From UBA6016 sp964568395 (GTDB taxonomy: Bacteria; Campylobacterota; Campylobacteria; Campylobacterales; UBA6016): 64,000 bases of DNA. Of the stretch, positions 51,388 to 60,628 are shown in pieces. The notes below the pieces were generated by a model. The model saw only the letters and a list, made by a program, of their open reading frames with translations. It searched no databases and was not told the DNA's origin. Where the stretch lies: positions 1 through 64,000 of the forward strand of contig CAZMPN010000005.1 in NCBI GenBank assembly GCA_964568395.1, read 5' to 3'. Each line of letters starts with the position of its first letter. Positions within the stretch are counted from its first letter, which is position 1. A program made the translations under genes and the position numbers.

Positions 51388-53303
51388 AGCCACTTCTCCC
51401 GCCACATCTCGAAACTAAGAAGCAGCCAAAATTTACCGGCATTTACAGGTTTACCCGCATAGTAATCTTGCAGCATCCGTCTTACGTAGAGCGCGTCAAA
51501 AAGCCCGCTCTCCTCAAGCCTCTCTTTTGACAGATAGTACTCATATAGATCTTTTAGCTCATTTTTAAACCATGAGTGAATAGGCACCCCAAATCCCTGT
51601 TTTGGCCTATCGACAAGTCCCCTAGGAACATGTCTGTATAGTATCTGGCGAAGCGGGTATTTGTTTTGTCCATTTTTCATCTTCAAAGAAGAGGGCATGG
51701 CTAGCGCGAATTCTATAATTTTCGGATCCAAAAACGGCTCACGCCCCTCCAAGCTTACCCCCATGGTCGCCCTATCCACTTTAACCAAAATATCGTCACT
51801 CATATACGTCTGCATATCCTGCATCATCATAGCATTTAAGACATCTCCGCCTTCCTCAAAATAAAGCTGCGGCTGTCTATCCATCCACGGCAACAAATCA
51901 TTAAGTTCGCTTGCAAACCAATAGCTTTTGGATATATCGAAAACATCCATCACGCTTTTCGCAGACATAGTATTTGCAAGCTTGACGTATTTGTCTTTGA
52001 AGTTCGTAACCCGACTATTTTTTGGCAATAAAGAGTGGATAAACGAAGCTGCCGATTCGGTATTTTTTGACAATAAAAGAGGCGCAATAGCGCCGCGGAT
52101 AGATAACGGCACTCTTTGGAGCATATTAGACAGCTTAATACTAGGCGCATAGTTGCTATAGCCACCGAATAACTCGTCCGCACCGTCCGCCGATAGGCAA
52201 ACACCGACATGCCCTCTGGCAAGCTTTGAGACTAGATACGTCGGAATGGCGGAACTATCGCCGAAAGGCTCATCATATAGAGTCGGCAAGGCCGAGATGA
52301 TATCGTAAGCGTCTCTCGGCTCGCAATAAAGTTCGGTGTGCTCCGTTTTAAGATATGAGGCCACCTCTTTCGCATAAGGCGCCTCATTGTATTTTTGCTC
52401 ATGAAAGCCTATCGTGAACGTCTTTAGTGGTTTTGGCGAAACTCTTTGAAGCAGCGCCGCAACAAGTGAGCTGTCAACGCCTCCACTCAAAAATACGCCA
52501 AGCGGGATATCTGATACGAGCCTAAGAGCAAAGCTATCGGAAAGTATCGATTCCAGCTCATCCAGAATAGACTCTTCGCTTCTTGCGTCCCAAATACTCC
52601 TGTTTTCCAAGCCGTCTTCGTAAAATTGTCTAGCGTCCCAGTATCTGCGCACATCTAACGTGGCACCATCAAATACGGCGTAGCATCCGGCATCAAGCTT
52701 ATGGACGTTCTCGTATATCGACAGCGGCGAAGGAATATAACCGTATTTGAAAAAGTACGGTAACGCATTTTTATTCAGCTCTTTTTTGAATCCATGCAAG
52801 GCGCATATGGCTTTGAGCTCGCTAGCAAACATGAGAGTGTTATTTTGAAGAGTATAATAGAGGGGCTTTACGCCGACCCTATCCCTGCATAACGCAAGCT
52901 TTTGCGTCCTATCGTCCCAGATTGCAAAAGCCCACATTCCGCGAAACCTCTGCAGACAATTCACGCCCCATTTATGGTAGGCCTTTAGAACGACTTCCGT
53001 ATCGGAATGCGAATCAAAAGTGTAGCCTAGGCCGATAAGCTCTTTTTTTATATCAGCGAAGTTGTATACCTCACCGTTAAACACTATCGCGAAACCGTCA
53101 AATCTCATAGGCTGGTGGGCGGCTTGCGTCAAATCTATAATGGAAAGCCTGGTGTGCCCAAGCCCCACGCTACCGATACCGCACTTGCTAAAAAATACGC
53201 CTATATCATCAGGTCCTCTATGGCGAAGCGTAGCTGTCATCTGCCGCAGTGACGTTTCGTTAAATCCTAAACAAGCACCGGCAAATCCGGCAATTCCACA
53301 CAT
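51384..53303 (-). CDS. asnB: AsnB-type glutamine amidotransferase, copy 2
   Basis: 639 residues. Ntn glutaminase domain with Cys2 (M-C-G-I-A-G-F), H-R-G-P-D-D, F-N-G-E-V-Y-N; synthetase domain with L-S-G-G-V-D-S-S and A-D-G-A-D-E-L-F-G-G-Y. It is full length and seems active. Because it lies between manC and glycosyltransferase genes, amidation of a glycan precursor is as likely as asparagine synthesis. It starts 6 bases after the manC stop. Confidence 0.9.
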   Translation of the reverse strand: MCGIAGFAGACLGFNETSLRQMTATLRHRGPDDIGVFFSKCGIGSVGLGHTRLSIIDLTQAAHQPMRFDGFAIVFNGEVYNFADIKKELIGLGYTFDSHSDTEVVLKAYHKWGVNCLQRFRGMWAFAIWDDRTQKLALCRDRVGVKPLYYTLQNNTLMFASELKAICALHGFKKELNKNALPYFFKYGYIPSPLSIYENVHKLDAGCYAVFDGATLDVRRYWDARQFYEDGLENRSIWDARSEESILDELESILSDSFALRLVSDIPLGVFLSGGVDSSLVAALLQRVSPKPLKTFTIGFHEQKYNEAPYAKEVASYLKTEHTELYCEPRDAYDIISALPTLYDEPFGDSSAIPTYLVSKLARGHVGVCLSADGADELFGGYSNYAPSIKLSNMLQRVPLSIRGAIAPLLLSKNTESAASFIHSLLPKNSRVTNFKDKYVKLANTMSAKSVMDVFDISKSYWFASELNDLLPWMDRQPQLYFEEGGDVLNAMMMQDMQTYMSDDILVKVDRATMGVSLEGREPFLDPKIIEFALAMPSSLKMKNGQNKYPLRQILYRHVPRGLVDRPKQGFGVPIHSWFKNELKDLYEYYLSKERLEESGLFDALYVRRMLQDYYAGKPVNAGKFWLLLSFEMWREKWL

Positions 53304-53309
53304 ATTTTG

Positions 53310-54686
53310 CTAGTCTACTTCTCGTTTAAAATCATCCTCTATTCGGACTATATCATCTTCGCCAACATATTCGCCTACTTGCACCTCTATCATCACAAGG
53401 TCTATAATGCCTGGATTCTCCAGCCTATGCACCTCTCCAGCTTTTATATAAGTAGATTCATTTGCTTGTATTGTAATTTCTTTGTCGCCGTTTTGGACTT
53501 TTGCCGTTCCACTCACAACGACCCAATGCTCATTTCTATGGAAGTGCTTTTGAAGACTAAGTCTTTTGCCTGGAGTAACAACTATACTTTTTATTTTATA
53601 ACCAATCCCCTCTTCCAAAACCGTATATGTTCCCCACGGTCTATGAACAGTCAGGTGTATATTATGAAGTTCACTATCTTGCCCTTTTAGCTTTGCGACT
53701 ACGTTTTTTACCTGTTGACCGCATCCCTGCCGCGCTACAAGAAGCGCATCTGGCGTATCCACTATCATAATACCCTCGAGTCCAATGGTGGCTATCTGGC
53801 GATCGCTTTCTATTATAAGGTTGTTTTTGGAATCTATATTTATAGCGGACGAATATGTATTGCCATCGTCATCCTTGCCAAGTTCCGCATAAAGAGACTC
53901 GAAGCTGCCGACATCACTCCACCCCATGTCGCAAGGCACTACTTTAACAAGAGAGCTTTTTTCCATAACCGCATAGTCTATGCTATCCTCCGGAATGGCC
54001 TTCATATCTTCAAGGCGTATTTTTGATTTATCGTCATCACGCACAGCATTTTGATATGCCGTGCGGCTGGCTTCATAGATATCAGGGGAATATTTTTTTA
54101 GCTCATCCAGAAAGACGCCCGCTTTGAAACAGAACATCCCGCTATTCCAATAAAAATTGCCTTTTTTGATGTACTCTTCAGCAGTTACGGCATCAGGCTT
54201 TTCCTTGAAACTAAGCACGTCACTGCCGTTTGACTCTATATACCCGTATCCCGTTTCCGCATAGGTCGGTCTTATCCCAAATGTCACGATATACCCATCT
54301 TTTGCAAAGGCAGCCGCCTTGGAGACAGCCTCTTTGTACGCGGCTTCATTCTTTATTAGGTGGTCAGATGAACTAACAAGCAGTATCTCATCAGCGGCTA
54401 CCCCAAAAGCTGCTATGGCAATGGCTGGGGCAGTATTGCGCCCAATCGGCTCCAGCAGGAAAGATAAAGAATGGGCATCTATCTCTTCTGCCTGATCTAA
54501 AGCCAAAAAGAGCTGTTCCGAGTTTGAAACAATTAAAGTTTTGTCACACAAACCTTTATTTCTAAGTATTGTTTTTTGAAAAAGCGAACTGCCGTCAAAA
54601 AGCTTTACAAACTGCTTTGGCATCAGCGTTCTTGAAATCGGCCAAAGCCTAGTGCCGCTACCGCCTGAAAGTATTACATTTGTCAA
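53310..54686 (-). CDS. manC: Mannose-1-phosphate guanylyltransferase / mannose-6-phosphate isomerase
   Basis: I start at the TTG at 54686 (GGGAG 6 bases upstream and a TTGA overlap with fcl); the GTG at 54707 would add seven residues not seen in the family. The 458-residue fusion has the guanylyltransferase motif S-G-G-S-G-T-R-L-W-P, the sugar loop F-K-E-K-P and Y-W-N-S-G-M, and a C-terminal cupin isomerase (about 340-455) with Q-K-H-F-H-R-N-E-H-W. It makes GDP-mannose for the gmd-fcl steps. Confidence 0.94.
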   Translation of the reverse strand: MTNVILSGGSGTRLWPISRTLMPKQFVKLFDGSSLFQKTILRNKGLCDKTLIVSNSEQLFLALDQAEEIDAHSLSFLLEPIGRNTAPAIAIAAFGVAADEILLVSSSDHLIKNEAAYKEAVSKAAAFAKDGYIVTFGIRPTYAETGYGYIESNGSDVLSFKEKPDAVTAEEYIKKGNFYWNSGMFCFKAGVFLDELKKYSPDIYEASRTAYQNAVRDDDKSKIRLEDMKAIPEDSIDYAVMEKSSLVKVVPCDMGWSDVGSFESLYAELGKDDDGNTYSSAINIDSKNNLIIESDRQIATIGLEGIMIVDTPDALLVARQGCGQQVKNVVAKLKGQDSELHNIHLTVHRPWGTYTVLEEGIGYKIKSIVVTPGKRLSLQKHFHRNEHWVVVSGTAKVQNGDKEITIQANESTYIKAGEVHRLENPGIIDLVMIEVQVGEYVGEDDIVRIEDDFKREVD

Positions 54687-55645
54687 ACTAGACTCCCAAG
54701 ATACCACCCATAAGCACCGCGAATCCCATCCGCAAGCCCTATCTTATGTCTCCAGCCAAGAGTATGCAGCCTGCTTACGTCAGATAGCTTTCTCATTGTT
54801 CCATCCGGTTTATCAGTATTAAATTCAAGCTCGCCATTGAAGCCGACTATATCTTTTATCAGGTAAGCCAGTTCGCCTATACTTATCTCCTCACCACTGC
54901 CTATATTTATATGCGTATTACGTATCTCTTTTTTATCTTTTGAAACGTCCGCAAAATCAATATTCTCCATTACAAACACGCAAGCGTCCGCCATATCCGA
55001 TGAATGCAAAAACTCTCGCCTAGGCTTTCCGCTGCCCCAAATTTCTACACTTTTAGCCTCATTTATCTTTGCCTCATGCATTTTTCTAATTAGCGCAGGA
55101 AGAACATGTGAGTTTTGAAGGTCAAAGTTATCGTTTGGACCATATAGATTTGTCGGCATAACGGAGATAAAGTTCGTACCATATTGCAGATTATAACTTT
55201 CGCACATTTTTATGCCGGCTATTTTGGCTATTGCATAAGGCTCATTCGTATACTCAAGAGGCGAAGTTAGCAAGCTCTCCTCGCTTATCGGCTGAGGAGC
55301 CTCCTTTGGATAGATACATGTGCTTCCCAGAAATAATAGTTTTTTAACGCCGTTTAGGTAGCTTTGGTGAATAACGTTATTTTGGATTTGTAAATTTTCA
55401 TAGATAAACTCTGCCCGAAAAGTATTGTTGGCAACAATGCCTCCAACTTTTGCGGCAGCCAAAAAAACATACTCCGGCTTCTCTGTCTTAAAAAATTCTG
55501 CCACCGCTGCTTGATCCAACAGATCAAGCTCGCTATGGGTTTTTCCGACAATATTTGTATAGCCTTTTGATTTTAGGTTTTCTACTATTGCACTTCCAAC
55601 AAGACCACGATGCCCAGCAACATAAATCTTTGAGTCTTTTTTCAT
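54683..55645 (-). CDS. fcl: GDP-L-fucose synthase
   Basis: 320 residues from the ATG at 55645, one base after the gmd stop; a TTG three codons earlier is the alternative. An SDR epimerase-reductase: G-H-R-G-L-V-G-S-A binds NADPH and Y-A-I-A-K holds the catalytic Tyr/Lys. It turns the 4-keto-6-deoxymannose product of Gmd into GDP-L-fucose. Order gmd-fcl-manC completes the pathway from mannose-6-phosphate except phosphomannomutase, which is not in the window. Confidence 0.94.
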   Translation of the reverse strand: MKKDSKIYVAGHRGLVGSAIVENLKSKGYTNIVGKTHSELDLLDQAAVAEFFKTEKPEYVFLAAAKVGGIVANNTFRAEFIYENLQIQNNVIHQSYLNGVKKLLFLGSTCIYPKEAPQPISEESLLTSPLEYTNEPYAIAKIAGIKMCESYNLQYGTNFISVMPTNLYGPNDNFDLQNSHVLPALIRKMHEAKINEAKSVEIWGSGKPRREFLHSSDMADACVFVMENIDFADVSKDKKEIRNTHINIGSGEEISIGELAYLIKDIVGFNGELEFNTDKPDGTMRKLSDVSRLHTLGWRHKIGLADGIRGAYGWYLGSLV

Positions 55646-55646
55646 A

Positions 55647-56762
55647 CTACTCAAAATACCTTAGTGTCTTATACCCTGCTTCTTGCAAAAATTTATCTTT
55701 TTGCATAAGTTTTATATCACTTGCCATCATATCTTTAACAAGCGCTGGAAGATCGTATTTAGGACTCCAGCCTAGTTTTGTTTTTGATTTAGTAGGATCC
55801 CCAAGAAGCAAGTCAACTTCAGTAGGACGGAAATATTTAGGATCCACAGAGACTATTTCTTTGCCAATTTCTACTTGAAATTCAGGGTTTGTGCAAGACG
55901 CAACATAACCCTTCTCGTCAATGCCTTCACCTTTAAATTCTATCGTTATGCCTACTTCCGCAAAAGCCATCCTTACAAACTCACGAACCTCAGTCGTAAT
56001 TCCGGTTGCAATTACAAAATCCTCTGGATTTTCTTGCTGAAGTATCAGATACATTGCCTCCACATAGTCCTTCGCATGTCCCCAGTCTCTTTTTGCCGAT
56101 AGATTCCCAAGATATAGCTTATCTTGAAGTCCAAGAGCTATTTTTGCGGCAGCCCTTGTGATTTTGCGTGTTACAAAAGTTTCACCCCTGATAGGAGATT
56201 CGTGATTAAAGAGTATTCCATTGCAAGCAAACATACCGTATGCTTCACGGTAATTTACGGTAATCCAATACGCATACATCTTGGCTACAGCATATGGGCT
56301 TCTCGGATAAAATGGTGTAGTCTCGTTTTGCGGCACAGCCTGAACAAGACCGTACAACTCGGATGTGCTCGCCTGATAGATTTTTGTTTTTTGTGTAAGC
56401 CCAAGAAGTCTAACTGCCTCCAAAATACGAAGAGTTCCTATGCCGTCAGCGTTAGCCGTGTACTCTGGCGTCTCAAAAGATACATGCACATGACTCATGG
56501 CTGCAAGATTATATATTTCATCAGGCTGCACTTCCTGAATAATTCTTATAAGATTCGTGCTATCCGTCAAATCCCCATGATGAAGCTTGAATTTTACATT
56601 GCTCTCATGCGGATCTTGATATAGATGGTCTATTCTATCGGTATTAAAAAGAGAGCTCCTTCTCTTTATGCCGTGTACCTCATACCCTTTTTTCAGCAAA
56701 AATTCAGCCAAATAGGCGCCGTCCTGCCCCGTAATTCCTGTTATTAAAGCTACTTTTGTCAT
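55647..56762 (-). CDS. gmd: GDP-mannose 4,6-dehydratase
   Basis: 371 residues, SDR family with NADP. G-I-T-G-Q-D-G-A-Y-L and R-R-S-S-L-F-N-T are hallmarks; catalytic S-T-S-E-L-Y-G and Y-A-V-A-K are intact. First committed step to GDP-L-fucose (or GDP-rhamnose and related sugars). It starts in a TAATG junction with wecB. G+C is visibly lower here than in the spoT or tad genes. Confidence 0.96.
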   Translation of the reverse strand: MTKVALITGITGQDGAYLAEFLLKKGYEVHGIKRRSSLFNTDRIDHLYQDPHESNVKFKLHHGDLTDSTNLIRIIQEVQPDEIYNLAAMSHVHVSFETPEYTANADGIGTLRILEAVRLLGLTQKTKIYQASTSELYGLVQAVPQNETTPFYPRSPYAVAKMYAYWITVNYREAYGMFACNGILFNHESPIRGETFVTRKITRAAAKIALGLQDKLYLGNLSAKRDWGHAKDYVEAMYLILQQENPEDFVIATGITTEVREFVRMAFAEVGITIEFKGEGIDEKGYVASCTNPEFQVEIGKEIVSVDPKYFRPTEVDLLLGDPTKSKTKLGWSPKYDLPALVKDMMASDIKLMQKDKFLQEAGYKTLRYFE

Positions 56763-57853
56763 TAAAAATCCAAATCTTTTAAAATTTCAACTATTCTAAT
56801 CCCTGTTTTGCCATCCCATAAATATGGAACTGAGGAAGTTTTATATTTACCGTATTCTATGTCTTTACAACTTTCGATAATCTTATCTATGTTTATTAAT
56901 AAATTAGAACCTATCTTTACCGTAACCGGCCTTTCCGTATTGTCTCTAAGCGTCAAGCACGGTTTTTTGAGATACGTAGTCTCTTCCTGAACACCCCCGC
57001 TATCCGTTATGACATACTTACAGTGAAACACGAGGTTCATAAAATCCATATATCCCAGAGGCTCGCAAAGCACTATATTTTCATCCGCCAAAAGCTCGGA
57101 ATATCCGAAATTTTCTATATTTTTTCTAGTTCTAGGATGGATAGGAAAAACTATTTTTCTGTGTTTTGCAACCTCTTTTATAGCCAAAAGCAACTCTTTT
57201 AATTTATTTGCGTCGTCCACGTTTGAAGGCCTATGAAGCGTCATAACTATATATTCGCCGTCGTCTAGATTCATTTTTTGATAGCTACTGGCGGCTTCTA
57301 TTTTACCCCTCATCATCTCGAGAGAATCGATCATAATATTTCCGACAAGAGCGATTTTGCTCTTGTCTATGCCGGAATTTAGCAGGTTTTGATCTGCATC
57401 GGCGGACGGCGTCCAAAAATAATCCACTATAGCGTCCGTCACCATACGGTTTATCTCTTCAGGCATCGTCATATCAAAGCTTCTAAGCCCTGCTTCCAGA
57501 TGTGCCACCGGCAAAAGGAGTTTTTTTGCGGTTATGGCGCATGCCATCGTAGCGTTCACGTCGCCGACGACGATCACTAGATCCGGTCTCTCTTTTAGGC
57601 AAAGCGCCTCATACTCTATCATTACTTTACCAACCTGCTCCGCATGGCTACCACCGCCTATACCTAAATGAAAATGCGGAGTCGGGAGCTGCAAATCGTC
57701 AAAAAATGCATCCGACATATTTTTATCGTAATGTTGACCCGTATGCACTATAAAAGGCTCAAACTCTTGATGTTTTTTTAATTCGTGATAAAGCGGCGCT
57801 ATCTTCATAAAATTCGGTCTTGCCGCCGCTATCAGATGTATTTTTTTAGCCAT
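56762..57853 (-). CDS. wecB: UDP-GlcNAc 2-epimerase (non-hydrolysing)
   Basis: 363 residues, GT-B-like fold: A-A-R-P-N-F-M-K-I-A-P, H-T-G-Q-H-Y-D and the late D-S-G-G-V-Q-E-E. It makes UDP-ManNAc from UDP-GlcNAc. No wecC dehydrogenase is present, so ManNAc itself or an L-sugar (FnlC-like function, as in FucNAc synthesis) may be the use; the glycosyltransferase next to it fits the FucNAc-transferase context. Overlaps that gene by 8 bases. Confidence 0.93.
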   Translation of the reverse strand: MAKKIHLIAAARPNFMKIAPLYHELKKHQEFEPFIVHTGQHYDKNMSDAFFDDLQLPTPHFHLGIGGGSHAEQVGKVMIEYEALCLKERPDLVIVVGDVNATMACAITAKKLLLPVAHLEAGLRSFDMTMPEEINRMVTDAIVDYFWTPSADADQNLLNSGIDKSKIALVGNIMIDSLEMMRGKIEAASSYQKMNLDDGEYIVMTLHRPSNVDDANKLKELLLAIKEVAKHRKIVFPIHPRTRKNIENFGYSELLADENIVLCEPLGYMDFMNLVFHCKYVITDSGGVQEETTYLKKPCLTLRDNTERPVTVKIGSNLLINIDKIIESCKDIEYGKYKTSSVPYLWDGKTGIRIVEILKDLDF

Positions 57854-59057
57854 TGGCTACCTCTCTTATTATCTCCAACATATCTGCCGCCAGTTTTTTG
57901 CGGTCATAATCGGCAGCGAGCCGCAAGCCGCCTTCCTGCATTTTTTTATATGCCGCTTCGTCGCTCAAAACTGCCAGCTTTTGTATAAAATCGCTCTCGT
58001 TTTCAGGCTCAAAATATACTCCGGCGCCATAGGCATCTACAATCTCTCTGGCCTGTCCGTCCACACCAAGAAATATAGGTTTTTGCATTGCGGCGTTTTC
58101 AAAAATCTTTGACGGAATTACCGTTTTGAACGTATCACTTTTTTTGAGCGGTACAAGAGCAGCGTCCGTTACAGAGATATACGAAGGAATTTCGGATTTT
58201 AGCACAGGCTCTAAAAAAGTAGCGTTTTTCACGCCTAGCTCTTCGGCTATTTTTAGCGCCTCTTTTTTCATGGCGCCATCTCCGATAAAGAGAAAATGGT
58301 ATCGATCGTCTTTTATTTTTGAAATCGTTCGAACGACAAAATCAAGGCTGTGTGCCATCCCGTGAGTGCCTATGTATCCGATAACGAATTTGCCCTCGAT
58401 TCCCAGTTTTTTAGCCAAAGCATCATCTTTGTGGACGGGAGCGAATAGCTCCATATTTGCGCCGTTGGTTACAATCTCTATTTTATCCGCGTCAATCCCT
58501 CTTTTGATAAGGTTTGTTTTGAAGGCCGCGGTTACGGCCACTACTTTTGCCGAGTTTTTATATAGCCAAAGTTCTATTTTTTCCAAAAAGTCCAGAATTT
58601 TCTCTTTTTTTATGGCGCCTACCGTTCGTATGGACTCCGGCCATAGGTCTCTGAGCTCGAATATCCAAGGCTTTCTCTTAAAAAATGAGAGTGCGCATCC
58701 GCTCCAAGCCGTAAAAAACTGCGGAGACGTCGCAACGATAACATCGGTTTTGACAAACAGCCCGGCAACAAAGGACGTAAAGGCAAAGCTCAAATAGTCA
58801 AGCACCCTTTTTACAAACCCCTCGTTTGAAGTGATATAGCTCCAAACCCTAATAACCTTAATACCGTCTATATATTCAACGCTATAAAGCGAGTTTTTAT
58901 ACCCGTCATACACTCTGCCCTGCGGAAAATTCGGTGCACATGTAATTACTGTTACATCTTCGCCTTTTATGGCCCACTCTTTCGCATGTTCATACGTTCT
59001 AGATGCCGGAGCGTTCACCTCCGGGAAAAAGTTGTCCGTCAAAAATAGTATTTTCAT
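57846..59057 (-). CDS. GT4 glycosyltransferase, WbuB-like
   Basis: 403 residues, GT-B. N-terminal F-F-P-E-V-N-A-P-A-S-R and the middle R-D-L-W-P-E-S-I match WbuB, which moves L-FucNAc in E. coli O26. The donor end is less canonical (V-P-L-K-K-S-D-T-F-K). Start ATG overlaps heparinase gene by ATGA. With wecB beside it, transfer of an N-acetyl-L-sugar is a fair guess. Confidence 0.86.
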   Translation of the reverse strand: MKILFLTDNFFPEVNAPASRTYEHAKEWAIKGEDVTVITCAPNFPQGRVYDGYKNSLYSVEYIDGIKVIRVWSYITSNEGFVKRVLDYLSFAFTSFVAGLFVKTDVIVATSPQFFTAWSGCALSFFKRKPWIFELRDLWPESIRTVGAIKKEKILDFLEKIELWLYKNSAKVVAVTAAFKTNLIKRGIDADKIEIVTNGANMELFAPVHKDDALAKKLGIEGKFVIGYIGTHGMAHSLDFVVRTISKIKDDRYHFLFIGDGAMKKEALKIAEELGVKNATFLEPVLKSEIPSYISVTDAALVPLKKSDTFKTVIPSKIFENAAMQKPIFLGVDGQAREIVDAYGAGVYFEPENESDFIQKLAVLSDEAAYKKMQEGGLRLAADYDRKKLAADMLEIIREVANG

Positions 59058-60628
59058 ACCGAAATTTCCGTATGAAGCGTATTGTAAAATTCCACGATTA
59101 CGACCTTGGCGGAGCTTCTTTTATTAAATCCGGACGCAAAGCTATAATCTTCTATTTTAATACTCTTTGCACCGTTAAAATGTATGTTTATTTTATCCAC
59201 ACTTACTTTATCACCACTTCTTTGAGGTTCTAAATCCGGCGCAAAATGCAAAAACGCAACACCATTATCTCCGCCTTTGAGTATATCCGTAATAACGAAC
59301 GAACTGTCCAAAAACAAAAACTCTCTTTCGTGTATTACGCCGATTTCTTTATACCCGTCGTGCGAAGCGGTAATTTTATTTTGTTTTTCTATAAGCGAGA
59401 TTATCTTTGCCCTTTTGCCCACCCTAAAACCGCCCCATACTTCGCTCTGTTCAAAACCGCCGACCATCACTGTATTGTGCGAAGCGGTCGAGCGCTCTGC
59501 AGTACGTAGCTCTCCGGGCTCGTACGTACTAGTTCCCGCATCTACGATCAGTCGTTTGCCGCCTACGCAAAGTTCAAAATTGAACGTATCGCTATGCGCA
59601 TGGCCAGGAATATAATCAGGTCCGATATTGCCTATATCTACTGCCGCCTCATAATTACCGTTTTCAAACTTGCGGTATCCGCTATCCTTGAGAGGCACTA
59701 CGATCTTTTGAACACCCAGCCTTTCCGCATACCCAGACAGCTCTTCAGATGATGGCGCTATACCTTCGGCGCTATCGTTAAAATGCGGCGTTTCGCCGTT
59801 TTTGAAGCTCATATTCTCAAGCCAGCCAAGCATTAAACCGGCTTTCATCCTAAATAGCCCCAGCAGTTCGCCGTTTTTATAGCCGTTGTTTTTGATAAGA
59901 TTTAGACAGTCAAGCACTCTTTGCAGCATTATTTTGTGATACATAGGGCTAAGCTCGAAGTGTCCACCGTCTTTTAGTATCTGCTCCTCTAGCTCGGCTT
60001 CAAGTATATTTTTCGCTAAAGCGTAAAACTCTTCGTCTTCGAAATAATAAGCCGCAAACAAAAGCGAAAATCCGTTTTCCAAAAGATGGTTGCCTAGCAG
60101 GTGGTATTCAATGCTGCGGCTTAATATCTTGTACTGCGCATACAAAGAAGCGTCCAGTCCGGCATCCGATATGCCATTAACAGAGAAAAACTTTATCCAA
60201 TTGATACCGCGAAGAGAGATAGGATAAGGCTCTATGGCATTTTTGAGCACGGGAAGCTCCCCGCAAAAATCGTTTATGAGCCTAAGCCCCTCGTCTTTTT
60301 GCATCCCATTTTGCAACAGAAAATCAAAGTAGTTTAGATTGTAAGTCCATAGTTTTCCAAATGCCGAGTAATCCCACTCTATGCCGCCGTTAAAGCTTTT
60401 TTGCAAATTCAAAAACAAAAAGCTATTACGCCCAATGTAGCTTTTTGGAGAGCTCATCGGCTCATCCAGTAGAAGTTTTTTGCCGCTTGCCGGTATCAGC
60501 AAAAGCGATTTTATTCCAAAAACGGCATATAGCTTTTTTCTAGCTAGATAAAAAAGCCTATAAGCTATCTGTTTTGTCCGCAGATATCTAACGGTGTCCA
60601 GTAAAAGCCGAAACTTTTTAAATTTCAA
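59054..60628 (-). CDS. Heparinase II/III-like protein
   Basis: 524 residues. An alpha-helical toroid (about 60-330) and a beta-sandwich (about 340-520) with G-H-A-H-S-D-T-F-N and S-T-A-S-H-N-T-V, the family's lyase-core signatures including the catalytic His and Tyr region. No signal peptide is evident, so it may be cytosolic or membrane-associated. Such genes recur next to a bi-domain oxidoreductase in export loci, where they may trim or modify the glycan. Start is TTG, overlapping that gene by 11 bases. Confidence 0.85.
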   Translation of the reverse strand: MKFKKFRLLLDTVRYLRTKQIAYRLFYLARKKLYAVFGIKSLLLIPASGKKLLLDEPMSSPKSYIGRNSFLFLNLQKSFNGGIEWDYSAFGKLWTYNLNYFDFLLQNGMQKDEGLRLINDFCGELPVLKNAIEPYPISLRGINWIKFFSVNGISDAGLDASLYAQYKILSRSIEYHLLGNHLLENGFSLLFAAYYFEDEEFYALAKNILEAELEEQILKDGGHFELSPMYHKIMLQRVLDCLNLIKNNGYKNGELLGLFRMKAGLMLGWLENMSFKNGETPHFNDSAEGIAPSSEELSGYAERLGVQKIVVPLKDSGYRKFENGNYEAAVDIGNIGPDYIPGHAHSDTFNFELCVGGKRLIVDAGTSTYEPGELRTAERSTASHNTVMVGGFEQSEVWGGFRVGKRAKIISLIEKQNKITASHDGYKEIGVIHEREFLFLDSSFVITDILKGGDNGVAFLHFAPDLEPQRSGDKVSVDKINIHFNGAKSIKIEDYSFASGFNKRSSAKVVIVEFYNTLHTEISV

